64,000 bases of DNA from Ichthyophis bannanicus (lineage: Eukaryota > Chordata > Amphibia > Gymnophiona > Ichthyophiidae). A program made the translations under genes and the position numbers. Shown here one piece after another: positions 31,324-41,165 of this stretch (its first letter is position 1; each line of letters begins with the position of its first letter). The stretch lies in the NCBI GenBank assembly GCA_033557465.1, contig CM066036.1:722561828-722625827 (forward strand). Direction: 5' to 3'. The notes under the pieces were generated by a model that made no database searches, was not told the origin of the DNA, and saw nothing but the letters and a program-made list of their open reading frames with translations.

Positions 31324-34300
31324 CATCCCCCTTCTCAAAATATTACGGGCTGGGGGAAACTCTTCTCCGCAGCACGTAATACGAGACATGGTGTCAGCGT
31401 TACAATGTAGTTTCCCAGCTCGATGCTCCACACGGAAGTCATAGGGCTGCAAAGCCATATACCACCGGGTTAGTCTGGCATTTTCGTTCCTCATGGTATG
31501 CAGCCATTTCAGGGGAGCATGATCCGTAATGAGGACAAATTTCCTCCCGGTGAGGTAGAATTTTAATGCCTCAATGGCCCATTTAATAGCGAGACATTCG
31601 CGTTCAATTGTGGCATATTTCCTTTCCGCTAGCGAGAGTTTTCTGCTAAGAAACAGAATAGGATGTTCTGCTCCTTCTTGTACCTGGGACAGGATGGCTC
31701 CCAGACCTGTCTCCGAGGCATCCGTTTGTAAGAGGAATGTTTGCTTAAAATCTACCCCGCGTAATACGGGGGCTTGGCATAACTTCCCTTTTAAATTTTG
31801 AAAAGCGGTCTCTGCTTCGGGGGTCCACTGTACTATGTTCAGAGCATTTTTCCGGAGCATCTCCATAAAGACGTTGCTTTCTTCCGCAAAATGCGGTATA
31901 AAACGGTGATAATATCCGATGAGGCCAAGGAAGCTTCTCAACTGCTTCTTGTTCTGTGGAACTGGAAATTTTCTGACGCTATCTACTTTATCCAATAATG
32001 GCCTCACGGTTCCATGGCCTACCAAATGACCCAGGTACTTGACTTCTTCAGCAGCAAAGGTACACTTCTTAGGGTTAAGCGTGAGGCCCGCTCTCCTCAT
32101 AGCTTCTAATACGACGGCTATTTGATGGAGATGTTCTGTCCACGTGGCGCTGTGGATCACCACATCATCCATGTAGGCAGTAGCAAAATCCTGGTATGGC
32201 CGTAGAATAACATCCATTAAACGTTGGCACGTAGTGGCTGCCCCATGCAGGCCAAAGGGCATTCTCCGAAACTGGTAAAGCCCCAACGGTGTACTAAAAG
32301 CAGTTTTCGGCTTGGCATCCCGCGTCAAAGGGACCTGCCAATACCCTTTGGTCATGTCCAACTTTGTCAGGAACTTTGCTTGCCCGAGCCGGTCTAATAA
32401 TTCCTCGATTCTCGGCATCGGGTAAGCGTCGAAGGTGGATATCGCATTGACTTGACAAAAGTCTATGCAGAAACGCATAGACCCGTCTGGTTTTGGCACC
32501 AGAACCACTGGGCTGCACCAGGGACTATGCGACTCCTCTATTATTTTCATTTGCAGCATTTCTCGCACCTGGTTGATGACCTCTTGCTTTTTCGCCTCCG
32601 GCAGCCGATATGGACGCTGTCGGATGATTTTACCTGGAGGAGTATGAATTTCATGAGCCACCAACGAGGTTTCTCCAGGCATTGGAGTTAAGACGTCCTT
32701 ATACCTGTTCAATAATCGAGCCAAATCTTCCTTTTGTCTCACTGAGAGTTCCTCTCCCAGCTTCGGGATAGAGTCTTCTTTGCAATCTTCCACACGAGGT
32801 CCTAGGTCCTCCTCGGGTGGATCACTCCCTATGGCCATTAAACCTTCCATTTCCACTCTCCCCGTTGAGCCGAAACCTCCCATTCCTCGGCTTGTGGGGT
32901 TTAGCATAGCGACTTCCTCTAGATCAGGGAATCCCACCCGCTCACAAATGAGCTGTGCTACTCTGTCTCCGGCTTGGACTTTGTAGTCCTCCTCTGAAAA
33001 GTTACATAAGAGGACCTTTAAGATGCCCCTGTAATCGGGGTCCACGACTCCTGCAGCCACGTCAATGTTGTATTTGGCGGCCAGTCCGGACCTTGGGGCT
33101 ATTCTTCCGTAACATCCCGGCGGCAGCTCGATTTGTAGGTCTGTGGTCACTAATGTTCTCCCCCGCTTTGGGATGACGATATCCACGGCGCTATGGAGGT
33201 CGTAGCCTGCAGCTTGTGCCGATGCTCTTTGAGGAGTCCGCGCTCTCGCGGATGTTTTGCAGTATCGCAGCACAAACTTTTTGAGTGGCTGGGACCGATC
33301 CTTCATGACAGCCTTCGGGGGTTTCTCCCACAGTGGGCTATGGATCATAGTATCCGTAGCGGCAGCAAGGCCGCTCCGCTGTACTCTAGACTTTTCGATA
33401 AGGTTAGGTTGCATGCAAGTGGAATCTGGCTTTACCTGAGGCAACAAACCTTCCTTTAACGTTTTTCTAAATTGTGGCCAATCCCGGCCCAGGACCAATT
33501 CCTGTGGTAACTTTGGCACTACTGCAATCGGCATTTCTTTTTCAATGCCCATACCTTTTACCCACAATTTATAAATAGGGTAGCGTGTGGCTGCTCCATG
33601 CACGCACTTTATTTTTACATAGCCCTGTGGAGATTCTGGAACCGAGAGTCCATGAGCCTGGATCGTCGACCATAATTTCTTAGAAACCATGGTCTGGTCG
33701 GCTCCAGAATCCAATAACGCTTGCACCCCTATACCCTGTATTTTTACATTAATCAGAAAACCATCACGTATTAGTCTTGGTGATTCTCCCACCAAGGCAG
33801 TTCGTACATGACACTCATATTGTAAATGTCCCTTCTTCCCACAAGCGAAACATTTTCTTGAACTCTCTTTCTCTAGAGGCTTATTACTTTTCCACCAGCC
33901 AACTGGAGGACGTGAGGGACTCTCCCTTCTTTGTGCCTCCAACCCCATGGCTATTCTTGGGCCTGCCCTAGGTTGGGTCACTTTTTCGGCCTCTAAATAC
34001 CTCTCTGTGAGTGCTATTGCCTCTGTGGTAGTGCAACAATTCTGTAGCATTAAGAAGTTTTGCACTCTACTGGGTAGGGCAATCATGTACTGCTCCAGAA
34101 TTATAGCGTCCATTAGGGTACCTGTGCTCTTCCTTTCGGGCTGTAACCATTTATGGGCTAGGCTACGTAATCTGTGGCCTAGTGCCTTAGGTGTCTCATT
34201 AGCCTTAAGAAAGGTAGCCCTAAACATTTTGTTATACGCTACTGACGTAAGACCCATACGATCCCTGATCGCTATTACCACATCTGTATACGAATTTGCT

Positions 34301-34704
34301 AACTCTGGGGGCATCGACCTGTAGGCAGCCAGCGCCTCACCCGTGAGTGATGCTGCTAGCCATATTGCCCACTGCTCCTCTGGCCATTTAGCTGAATGTG
34401 CAATTCTAGCAAATGTGTCTAAAAAGTCATCTATGTCATCGCTCGGACTGAGTTTGCCAATCACCAAATCTGAACAAGACCAGTGTCCGTGGTCGGAGTT
34501 TACCAGTCCGGCGAGTGATGTCTTCTCTGCCTTGCTCTTGGCCAGCTCCTCCTGCTGCTGCGTGAGCCATGTGTTCATAGTCTCTAGGACTGGCAGTTGC
34601 TGTGCTTGTACTGCCTTCAGCGCTTGCTCTTGGCTTTGTTGTGCCAGCTCTGCCTGCTTGCTGAACTGGTGTGCCATCCAGGCACACAGTTCTTTGGGCT
34701 CCAT
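30190..34704 (-). CDS. Gag-Pro-dUTPase-RT-RNase H polyprotein, 1504 residues, intact
   Basis: The start ATG (34704) has a good context (ggtaccATGGag). Residues 1-60 are a Gln/Ala-rich coiled coil, and about 65-240 a SCAN-like capsid ('EEQWAIWLAASLTGEALAAY', 'HKWLQPERKSTGTLMDAIIL'). A CCHC knuckle sits at 285-298 (CFACGKKGHLQYEC) and the protease at about 315-415, with active-site 'LLDSGADQTMV' (332-334 DSG). The dUTPase at about 490-616 has all five motifs: AAGYDLHS, PRSGLA, GVVDPDYRG, GDRVAQLI, RGMGGFGSTG. The RT at about 660-900 has YMDD at 844-847. RNase H at about 990-1107 has TDASE, the E of TIERE, TDHAP and NADTMSR. Codon 1128 is the first of the 3' LTR; 1128-1504 is a charged Arg/Glu-rich tail with 'GAVKERQAQRAVKD' tandem repeats and an acidic end. 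No HHCC or D,D-35-E integrase is present. Confidence 0.9.
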   Translation of the reverse strand: MEPKELCAWMAHQFSKQAELAQQSQEQALKAVQAQQLPVLETMNTWLTQQQEELAKSKAEKTSLAGLVNSDHGHWSCSDLVIGKLSPSDDIDDFLDTFARIAHSAKWPEEQWAIWLAASLTGEALAAYRSMPPELANSYTDVVIAIRDRMGLTSVAYNKMFRATFLKANETPKALGHRLRSLAHKWLQPERKSTGTLMDAIILEQYMIALPSRVQNFLMLQNCCTTTEAIALTERYLEAEKVTQPRAGPRIAMGLEAQRRESPSRPPVGWWKSNKPLEKESSRKCFACGKKGHLQYECHVRTALVGESPRLIRDGFLINVKIQGIGVQALLDSGADQTMVSKKLWSTIQAHGLSVPESPQGYVKIKCVHGAATRYPIYKLWVKGMGIEKEMPIAVVPKLPQELVLGRDWPQFRKTLKEGLLPQVKPDSTCMQPNLIEKSRVQRSGLAAATDTMIHSPLWEKPPKAVMKDRSQPLKKFVLRYCKTSARARTPQRASAQAAGYDLHSAVDIVIPKRGRTLVTTDLQIELPPGCYGRIAPRSGLAAKYNIDVAAGVVDPDYRGILKVLLCNFSEEDYKVQAGDRVAQLICERVGFPDLEEVAMLNPTSRGMGGFGSTGRVEMEGLMAIGSDPPEEDLGPRVEDCKEDSIPKLGEELSVRQKEDLARLLNRYKDVLTPMPGETSLVAHEIHTPPGKIIRQRPYRLPEAKKQEVINQVREMLQMKIIEESHSPWCSPVVLVPKPDGSMRFCIDFCQVNAISTFDAYPMPRIEELLDRLGQAKFLTKLDMTKGYWQVPLTRDAKPKTAFSTPLGLYQFRRMPFGLHGAATTCQRLMDVILRPYQDFATAYMDDVVIHSATWTEHLHQIAVVLEAMRRAGLTLNPKKCTFAAEEVKYLGHLVGHGTVRPLLDKVDSVRKFPVPQNKKQLRSFLGLIGYYHRFIPHFAEESNVFMEMLRKNALNIVQWTPEAETAFQNLKGKLCQAPVLRGVDFKQTFLLQTDASETGLGAILSQVQEGAEHPILFLSRKLSLAERKYATIERECLAIKWAIEALKFYLTGRKFVLITDHAPLKWLHTMRNENARLTRWYMALQPYDFRVEHRAGKLHCNADTMSRITCCGEEFPPARNILRRGMCDAADPLAEGKKVLNLEKNKFKMQYPEGPHRGSRRASIDSEEPRLYGQDLGPVSSNLRRGSPESSRAFEVGAVKERQAQRAVKDGAVKERQAQRALKERDVPTSSLRESPIQGEGLRHSLRERHARNDVEERPPVKRYPGERYPAEKDIQGEKGTQRDIYRSNWREKWRTQRPGEQGEAARARPPDNSHRSGSKGRWQPLQPCLRGVSPHTKDKETLWEYLGQQELEDNPTRPQGFPGKDRRKLKGKAAISCDCLLRPSTEERQRKEGYLYNNDTYKQRLTDNFPKKKTASIKCCDKSAFKTIADEQPLFYPIARNRHPKLTNKHWKTVWHAFKKPGLSPTEASDSEPSDMEWMPVESGGEEAEEPMECTYCTALKL
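31324..31340 (-). promoter_or_regulatory. Polypurine tract
   Basis: Minus strand 'ttttgagaagggggatg' directly before the LTR start TGTGATGC. It would prime plus-strand DNA synthesis. It is read in frame as part of the polyprotein (around residues 1122-1127). Confidence 0.75.
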
Positions 34705-35162
34705 GGTACCTGTTGGAAAACAAACAGAGACAAACCCAAGTGTGGCTCCTCACAATAGTTTTTCCACACCCCTTTTTTTTTTTTTTTTGACTTCCCCTGA
34801 TATCCAACACTAGGTAGGCTTAAATACGCATTACCTTATTCTAGTGTTGCGTCAGCTTTGGGGAATATATGCAGTCATCCGCGGGTCACTCCACCGCTTC
34901 TGGACTCGCCGCAGGATCTCCAACCTTCCGGATTTTTCTTTCAGCTCCGGTCCGGATTTCAGGACTCCACTCCGCCTTTTCAACTCCAATCCGGCCTTTT
35001 GTATCCACTCTGCTCCTGGTTCTCCTTCCAGTCCAGTTTTTGTTGCAGGACGGTTCGGGTTTTACTTTGAGAGTTTTTTTTTTTTTCAAAAAAAAGGAGA
35101 AAGCTTGTACTTTCTTCTGTACATTTGTAAATACAGTCCTGTAGGCTTACGGGTACCGTAAT
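34705..35162 (-). other. Leader of the dUTPase-bearing retrotransposon
   Basis: About 460 bp between primer site and start codon, with an A16 run (34773-34788 on the plus strand as T) and an A13/T8 pair at 35074-35094. A packaging signal would be expected here; none can be recognised by eye. Confidence 0.5.
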
Positions 35163-35180
35163 ATCCTGCCAACTACGCCA
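35163..35180 (-). promoter_or_regulatory. Primer-binding site, tRNA-Ser-like
   Basis: The minus strand 'tggcgtagttggcaggat' is complementary, with one mismatch in 18, to the 3' end of vertebrate tRNA-Ser of the ...CCTGCCGACTACG-CCA type. It lies four bases from the LTR end. The tRNA identity is from general knowledge of tRNA-Ser sequence. Confidence 0.65.
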
Positions 35181-35184
35181 CTTA

Positions 35185-36926
35185 TGTCCCCCGCAGCCCC
35201 CTCTGGTGGCGGCGTAGTGTTTCCACCGAAGAGCTGGGGAGCGCACAAGACTAGAGGTATTGGGGTTGGCCAAGTGCGAGGGTCAAAGGTAGCAGTCCTT
35301 TGTGCCGACCTCGTTACCAACTGCCCAAAAGAGTAACTTCACACCAAAGTGGAGGGAAAAAGAAAAAGGCTTTATTTCTCCTTTACGCAAAATGGTTCAA
35401 AACATACGGCTTTGGAAAGCCACAGGATTGTATCAGTCTTTACATCAGGTTCAACGCATACAAAAATGGTCAAAGTAACAACTGTTAACTTCACAGTAAC
35501 TTAAAGTAAAATGAATCCTGCATTCACTTTATGCATTCATTGAACTCCCAAACAGGCTATATTTATTTATTTATTATTTATTTATTTATTTAACATATAT
35601 TTATAACCCGCAACTTTCAGAGTTCAGTTGCGGTTCCCAATAAAACAACAATCTACAAAGCATAAGCTTAGTTTTACATCGAACATTTTGTAACAATAAA
35701 AGTAATGGTTAACAGCATGAACTAGTGCAAAATAGCAAACTGGCTTGTAAACTATGTACAAAAAACTATATACAAATACATGTTGTGGGTACTTTGGAAT
35801 AGCTTCAGTGCTGTACAATATGTACATTCCATGGGTTCCTCAGCCTCCTCACCCCCAGATTCCACTGGCATCCATTCCATATCCGATGGCTGAGTCTGAA
35901 GCTTCGGTAGGGCTGAGTCCTGGCTTTTTAAAAGCGTGCCATACAGTTTTCCAGTGTTTGTTTGTTAGCTTAGGGTGTCGGTTTCTGGCTATAGGATAGA
36001 ACAATGGCTGTTCATCCGCTATAGTTTTAAAAGCACTCTTGTCACAACATTTAATACTGGCAGTTTTCTTCTTAGGGAAATTATCTGTTAATCTCTGCTT
36101 ATAAGTATCATTGTTATACAGATAACCTTCTTTCCTCTGCCTTTCTTCTGTGCTAGGCCTAAGCAAACAATCACAAGAAATGGCTGCTTTACCTTTGAGC
36201 TTTCTTCTGTCTTTTTCAGGGAAGGCTTGAGGCCTAGTCGGGTTATCCTCCAACTCTTGCTGGCCCAAGTATTCCCACAGTGTCTCTTTATCCTTAGTGT
36301 GTGGAGAAACCCCTCTGAGGCAAGGCTGCAGCGGTTGCCATCGGCCTTTGCTTCCACTCCTGTGGCTGTTGTCTGGTGGCCGCGCCCTTGCAGCTTCTCC
36401 CTGCTCACCAGGCCTCTGAGTTCTCCACTTTTCTCTCCAGTTACTTCTATAGATATCTCTCTGAGTACCTTTCTCTCCTTGGATATCTTTTTCAGCTGGA
36501 TATCTTTCTCCTGGATATCTTTTCACTGGAGGCCTCTCCTCCACGTCATTCCTCGCATGTCTTTCTCTCAGGCTGTGTCTTAGCCCTTCTCCCTGGATAG
36601 GGCTCTCTCTCAAGCTGGATGTTGGAACATCTCTCCTTGAGTGCTCTCTGGGCTTGTCTTTCCTTGACTGCCCCGTCCTTGACTGCTCTCTGGGCTTGTC
36701 TTTCCTTGACTGCTCCCACTTCAAATGCTCTGCTTGATTCAGGACTGCCTCTCCTTAAATTGGAACTGACTGGGCCTAAATCCTGCCCATAGAGGCGTGG
36801 TTCTTCTGAATCTATGCTGGCTCTCCTGCTCCCTCTATGTGGACCTTCAGGATATTGCATCTTAAACTTGTTTTTTTCTAAATTTAAAACTTTTTTTCCT
36901 TCTGCAAGCGGGTCCGCTGCATCACA
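35185..36926 (-). repeat. 5' LTR of the dUTPase-bearing retrotransposon (with SINE insertion)
   Basis: 1742 bp, of which about 240 bp (35562-35801) are a later SINE insertion. The rest matches the 3' LTR. Two 2-bp deletions (near 35893 and 36633) shift the LTR-borne reading frame, giving the separate frames 35849-36724 and 36546-36953. The 3' LTR copy keeps the frame open. Confidence 0.85.
35562..35801 (-). mobile_element. SINE inserted in the 5' LTR
   Basis: 240 bp starting with (TTTA)n and 'tataacccgcaactttcaga', flanked by 'ata'. It is absent from the otherwise matching 3' LTR, so it came after the LTR element inserted. Confidence 0.7.
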
Positions 36927-36969
36927 ATGTATATATTTATTTGCTACTGACAATAATCCCCACAGATTT

Positions 36970-36987
36970 TGGGGACTTGTCCAGGAT
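36970..36987 (+). promoter_or_regulatory. Primer-binding site of ERV1, tRNA-Pro-like
   Basis: 'tggggacttgtccaggat' matches the tRNA-Pro primer site used by gammaretrovirus-like elements at 15 of 18 positions, and the three differences are transitions expected from decay. It lies five bases beyond the LTR end. Confidence 0.7.
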
Positions 36988-37084
36988 TCACAGTTCTGAA
37001 TGAACCATGTATCACCGAATTGGAATGAACAATTCTGAATGAGCTAGACCTGAGTTTTCCTCTTTAAGACTTTTTGTCTGATTT

Positions 37085-37475
37085 ATGATGGCTACTGCTG
37101 ACAGAGATAGCCTTGCTGTGCAAAAACTGATTCCTGAGAGCATGCGCTCCTCTATGTGGACATATGTTCTTGCCATAAATCAAGAGATCCCTACAGGACT
37201 CTTGAATGTGTATACTGCAAGACCACATGTACTTAAAAATAACTTATTGGAGTACTTACAATATGCACAAACATTGTTGGAGCTATGTCTTAATGGTTTA
37301 CACAGCGCTCAGATATACTTAGATGAGGTGACTGCCAAATTTCATGCCTGTGAATCTGAAAGATTACAGCTTTTGTCACAAATGACTGAGGCAAAATATC
37401 AAACGAGGGACATTTTGCAAACAGCTGGAAATGTGTTTCCTCTAGTCACTAAAGTCATTGAAAGTTTACCATTGA
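37085..37475 (+). pseudogene. ERV1 gag-like N-terminal fragment
   Basis: Open frame starting 37088, about 130 residues before it runs into an L2 fragment at about 37476. It begins 'MATADRDSLAVQKLIPESM', with a leucine-rich helical middle (YLQYAQTLLELCLNGLHSAQ). I call it gag only because it is the first frame after the primer site on the same strand; I do not recognise the sequence itself. Confidence 0.45.
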
Positions 37476-37853
37476 ATTCAATCAAATATTCAATCAGCCT
37501 ACACACACTCATACAACTTGACACAAACACACGACCAAGGAGAAGAGGCACCTCCAACCGAGTAAACACCCCAAAAGACTTCACCAAGACCCACAAGGAC
37601 ACCGCGGAATGAGCACTCTCCCTGGCTGCCCCAACAATCTGGAACACCCTCCCAGATGAGCTGAGACTAACGACAGACTTCAAAGACTTTCACAAACAGC
37701 TGAAGATAACTCTATTTATTGAACACTATGGACACGTCACATGACATACTAATCAAGCTAGAACAACGGACCTACCCACACCCTGACCCTTGTATATAAG
37801 AATGTATAATAGCTCAAAATGTATAATAGTGCACATTGTAGAAAGATCAAATT
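37476..37853 (+). mobile_element. L2-type LINE, C-terminal end
   Basis: Encodes 'SLAAPTIWNTLPDELRLTTD' followed by 'FKDFHKQLKITLFIEHYG', the characteristic C-terminus of L2 ORF2, then a short 3' UTR. Frame shifts by one near 37612. Confidence 0.7.
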
Positions 37854-38735
37854 AAATCAAATGCACACTATATTCCAAATGAGGTTGCACCAAAGACTTA
37901 TTCAGAGGCACTATCACCTCCATTTGTCTGCTAGCCATTCCTCTCCGTATGAACCCAAGCATCCTTCTAGCTTTTGCTGTCACCTTTTCTACCTATTTAG
38001 TCACTTTAAGATCATCAGACACAACCATGGCTAGGTCCCGCTCTTCTTTAGCAGAGAAGAGTACTTCATCCCCTATACTATATTGCTCCCTTGGATTGCT
38101 GCAGCCCAAATGCATTTTTTAACATTAAATCCCAGCTGCCAAATTCTAGACCATTCTTCAAGCTTAGCTAGGTCCCTCCTCATGTTATCTACACCTTTCT
38201 GGGTATCTACTCTATTGCAGATTTTGGTATCATCCGCAAACAGGCAAACCTTACCCGACAGCCCTTCCGCTATATCACTAACAAAGATGTTAAAAAGAAT
38301 CGGATCAAGGACAGATCCCTGGGGCAGACCACTGGTAACATCCTTCTCCTCAAAGTGAACTCCATTTACTTGTACTCTTTGTTGCCTCCCACTCAACCAA
38401 TTTCTAACCCAAGCAGTAACTTTAGGGTCCATCCCTAGGGTGCTCAGTTTGTTTATAAGTCACTTGTGAGGAACGGTGTCAAAGGATTTACTGAAATCTA
38501 AATACACTACATCTAGGGCTCTCCTTCGGTCCAACTCCCTGGTCACCCAGTCAAAGAAATCAATCAGATTTGTCTGACAAGATGTCCCTCTGGTGAATCC
38601 ATGCTGCCTTGGATCCTGTAATCCACTGGACTCCAGAAACCTCACTATTTTCTCTTTCTGCAACATTTCCAATAATTTACTCACCACCGAAGTTAAACTA
38701 ACTGACCTGCAGTTTTCAACCACATCCAATTAGAA
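37854..38735 (-). pseudogene. CR1 family B, RT fragment
   Basis: Minus-strand RT pieces: 38460-38729 ('SLTSVVSKLLEMLQKEKIVR', 'VVYLDFSKSFDTVPHK', the first catalytic-Asp block) and 38073-38432 ('GLPQGSVLDPILFNIFVSDI', then 'KVCLFADDTKICNR' with F-A-D-D). A stop and shift separate them near 38459. It matches 45232-46070 in family. Confidence 0.85.
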
Positions 38736-39478
38736 TCCTTGGGTCAGTTATGAGCCTTCCTTCAAATGGAACTTCAGGAGATGGAAATGGAAACACAGTA
38801 GAAACGTGTAGGTTCCTTATCTGAGTCACAGCCAGTAAAGCAGCAATTTGCTAATGCTGAAACTGCTTCTTTGAATCCCAAAAATCAGCCAGAGCTGATT
38901 TTAACTCCTTCCTGCTTTAGAAATGGCCCTGGGAGTGTAGGATCCTAAGGGAGGAGAAAAGCAGAGTCTTTCTAGCCCTGCTCCAGTTAGCGAAGAAGAG
39001 CTGGGAATTGAGGCCTAGCTAGACCGGGGAGGTGCATCTCAATGCTTAGCTCCCGAAACAGCCCAGCCTCTGCTAAATTCTTATTTTGAGTTAAAGCACT
39101 ATAGTTCAGTGCCTGTTAATATGAGCAAAAGTAAAGACATTTCAAACCATTTCACTGTTGTGAGAGAGAGATTTTCACATACAGAGAAAAAGCAGATAAT
39201 GGGATGGCTGGCTAATTTCCCATACTGGGACTTGTCTATAAAAGACACAGAACCATTTTTCTCTCTGCATCAAAAAAACCTGGGATGTGTACCATGATCC
39301 CTTCCTAACAGCACTTAAAAGCCAAAATTTAAAAATGTTCTTATTGACCCACTGCCAACAAAGCCGCTTTTCCATACCGACAGGAATAATAAATTACCTG
39401 TCCATACCCAAAAGAAATTGAAACATACTTGCAAACAGCCTAAGAAAAGTACTATGCATGCAAGGTTTAAATGTGCTG
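38736..39478 (+). pseudogene. Probable ERV1 gag continuation
   Basis: Resumes plus-strand coding-like sequence between the CR1 and L1 insertions. A 62-codon open frame (39109-39297) contains 'SHTEKKQIMGWLANFPYWDL'. Identification as gag is by position only. Confidence 0.3.
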
Positions 39479-40561
39479 GACCTGGGGGGTGCTCGTGAGC
39501 CCATCAAGATGGCCACGACTTGCTGAAGCTCCTAAGCCATATTTCCCTTTTTAAAACCTCCTGCTGCCTATCGGGTCCGTTTTGCATTTATCTTTGCCCC
39601 CTCGGACTCAGCTGATTCAGCCGATCGCGGCTATGGCTCCAGATCCATGATTGGGTGTTTAAAACAAATGGAAAGAGTGCATTGCCTCACACACGATGCC
39701 TGCGCCTCTGAAGATCTTTACCTCCCGATGGTGTCTGTGAGCAAAGAGTGTGTGTAGCCTAGCGTACTGTCTACAGAGCGATCGGGTGCTATTATTTTGA
39801 ACTCCAGCACTCTGCTATTTTTCTTTTTTTTTTGTTATGAGTGATCTGGCATATCATATCTCCATTCTACACCTCTGCCTTGACTACATTTGAAGTGTGA
39901 GCATACGGACTTTTTAACAGCTGGCTTCTACAACAATAAGAAAGGTTTCCCCTACCTTTTTATGGCTCCGTGTGGCGTAAGAGGCTTCCAGGGTGATCGG
40001 GTCCTTCCAGACTGTGTTTAATTTATCTTTGGGTCTTCATTGTTTATAGAAGTCCCTGGCACGCATGGTGGAACGCAGATGTGTGTAGTGCCAGTGGCGG
40101 GAAAAGTCGGAAGCTCATCGTGGTGGAACGCATGTGTGTGCTGCTATTATGGCCGTCACCCTGTCTCTAGCACCTGGTTGGAACACATGCTGGTGTCCTT
40201 AAAATGGCTGCTGATGACTAGAATGCAGAGCTGGAATGCATGCTGCTTATTCAAGATGGCTGCTGAATTTTGAATACCGAGGCAGAAGCATTCGGGTGCA
40301 GGAAAGTGTTTGTGTCTTCGTCGGGTTGCTTCAGACTGCTTTATCTTCACTCGCTTTACTTCGGGGAAGCTTCTGATGATGATGCTGATATTTCTTTTGT
40401 GTTCAGAGCCCCAGATCGCTGGAGTGTGAGTTTTTCTATACTTGTCAGCAGTCTTGTCCTAGCCTGGAGCTCCCCTATGTGGCCATTAAGCGAATTGCAT
40501 GCTTCTTTGTGGCTTTCTTTTTGGTTACCTTCACAGTGCAGTTTTTTGTCCTCTCTTCAGT
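39479..40561 (+). mobile_element. L1-type LINE copy 2, 5' UTR
   Basis: Begins near 'ctggacctggggggtgctcg' and leads without interruption to ORF1. Contains short CpG-bearing stretches and no frame of its own. A copy with its 5' end but, apparently, no 3' end is unusual for L1. Confidence 0.55.
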
Positions 40562-41165
40562 ATGGCTAAGGTGAAGAATTATGCCTCGGCTTTATCTAAG
40601 TTCTCCCGATCTTCTGTGGACACCCCCCCCCCCCCCCCGAGGCTTGCATCAGATGCAGAGCGGCCCTCCACTCCAAGATTGTTAGACGACGCAATAATTT
40701 CTACTTTGGCAACTAAACAGGATTTAGCTGAAATCCTACAGGAACTAAAACATTTTCGCACAGACTTCACCAAAGTCATAACGGGCATGCGCTCCGACAT
40801 AAAAGCATTGGATGATCAAATATCACACGCTGAAACCCTAATAGGTGAGCAAATGGATTCTTCAATTGCTCTTCAAACGACCTTGAGGAAATTAGATCAA
40901 ACCACTAAAGATATGCTGGAGCGTCAGGAGGATCTTAAAAACTGGCAGAGGAGAAACAATGTACGCATCCTGGGGGTCCCGGAGAGTTTCGGGGACGTGG
41001 AGGATTCAAAATCTTTAGTGCAAGAGATCTTTGCATTTTGTGTCACTGCTTCAGTTCACCCGGTCAAATTGGAGAGAGTACACTGTAGCCGGGGGCCAAA
41101 GAAGGACCCTAAAGCTCATCCCCGTCCCATCATCACTTGTTTCTCCTTTTTCGAAGTTGGAGAAG
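40562..41165 (+). CDS. L1-type LINE ORF1 (copy 2), nearly intact
   Basis: About 200 codons open from ATG 40562 ('MAKVKNYASALSKFSRSSVD'). A Pro run is encoded by C16 at 40623-40638, and a coiled-coil region follows ('LATKQDLAEILQELKHFRTD' to about residue 120). The RRM is introduced by 'RRNNVRILGVPESFGD' and contains 'KLERVHCSRGPKKDPKAHPR'. It ends abruptly within the C-terminal domain near 41160, where different sequence (ERV1 env-like) takes over. ORF1 protein is the RNA-binding chaperone of L1. The frame is opened upstream to 40499, but the 40562 start matches copy 1. Confidence 0.8.

Larger units (their letters stand above)
29818..36926 (-). mobile_element. Young Ty3/Gypsy (Gmr1-like) LTR retrotransposon with dUTPase and without integrase
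   Basis: A 7.1-kb insertion with all structural landmarks on the minus strand. The 5' LTR is 36926-35185, the tRNA-Ser-like primer site lies at 35180-35163, and the leader carries 480 bp. A single 1504-codon frame runs 34704-30190, followed by a polypurine tract (31340-31324) inside it and the 3' LTR 31323-29818. LTRs begin TGTGATGC and end GGGGGACA; the target duplication is ATGT. The LTRs differ by about five substitutions and two 2-bp gaps apart from a SINE insertion, so the insertion is recent. The capsid region is of the SCAN-related type found in Gmr1-like elements. Those normally carry integrase between protease and RT; here a dUTPase occupies that place and no integrase is seen. Confidence 0.85.
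28826..36964 (+). mobile_element. 5' LTR of ERV1, split by the 29818-36926 retrotransposon
   Basis: LTR sequence runs 28826-29817 and resumes 36931-36964, 1026 bp in total. It aligns along its length with the 1031-bp LTR at 54379-55409. It starts TG (tggctactgatatac), has a polyadenylation signal 'gcaataaagtctaattta' near 29686-29703, and ends 'tgacaataatccccaca'. A primer site complementary to tRNA-Pro follows at 36970. The span includes the inserted element. Confidence 0.75.

Noticed and set aside
33947..34813. Plus-strand frames opposite the polyprotein (e.g. 34343-34813)
   Set aside because: Mirror images of the real minus-strand gag-pol frame.
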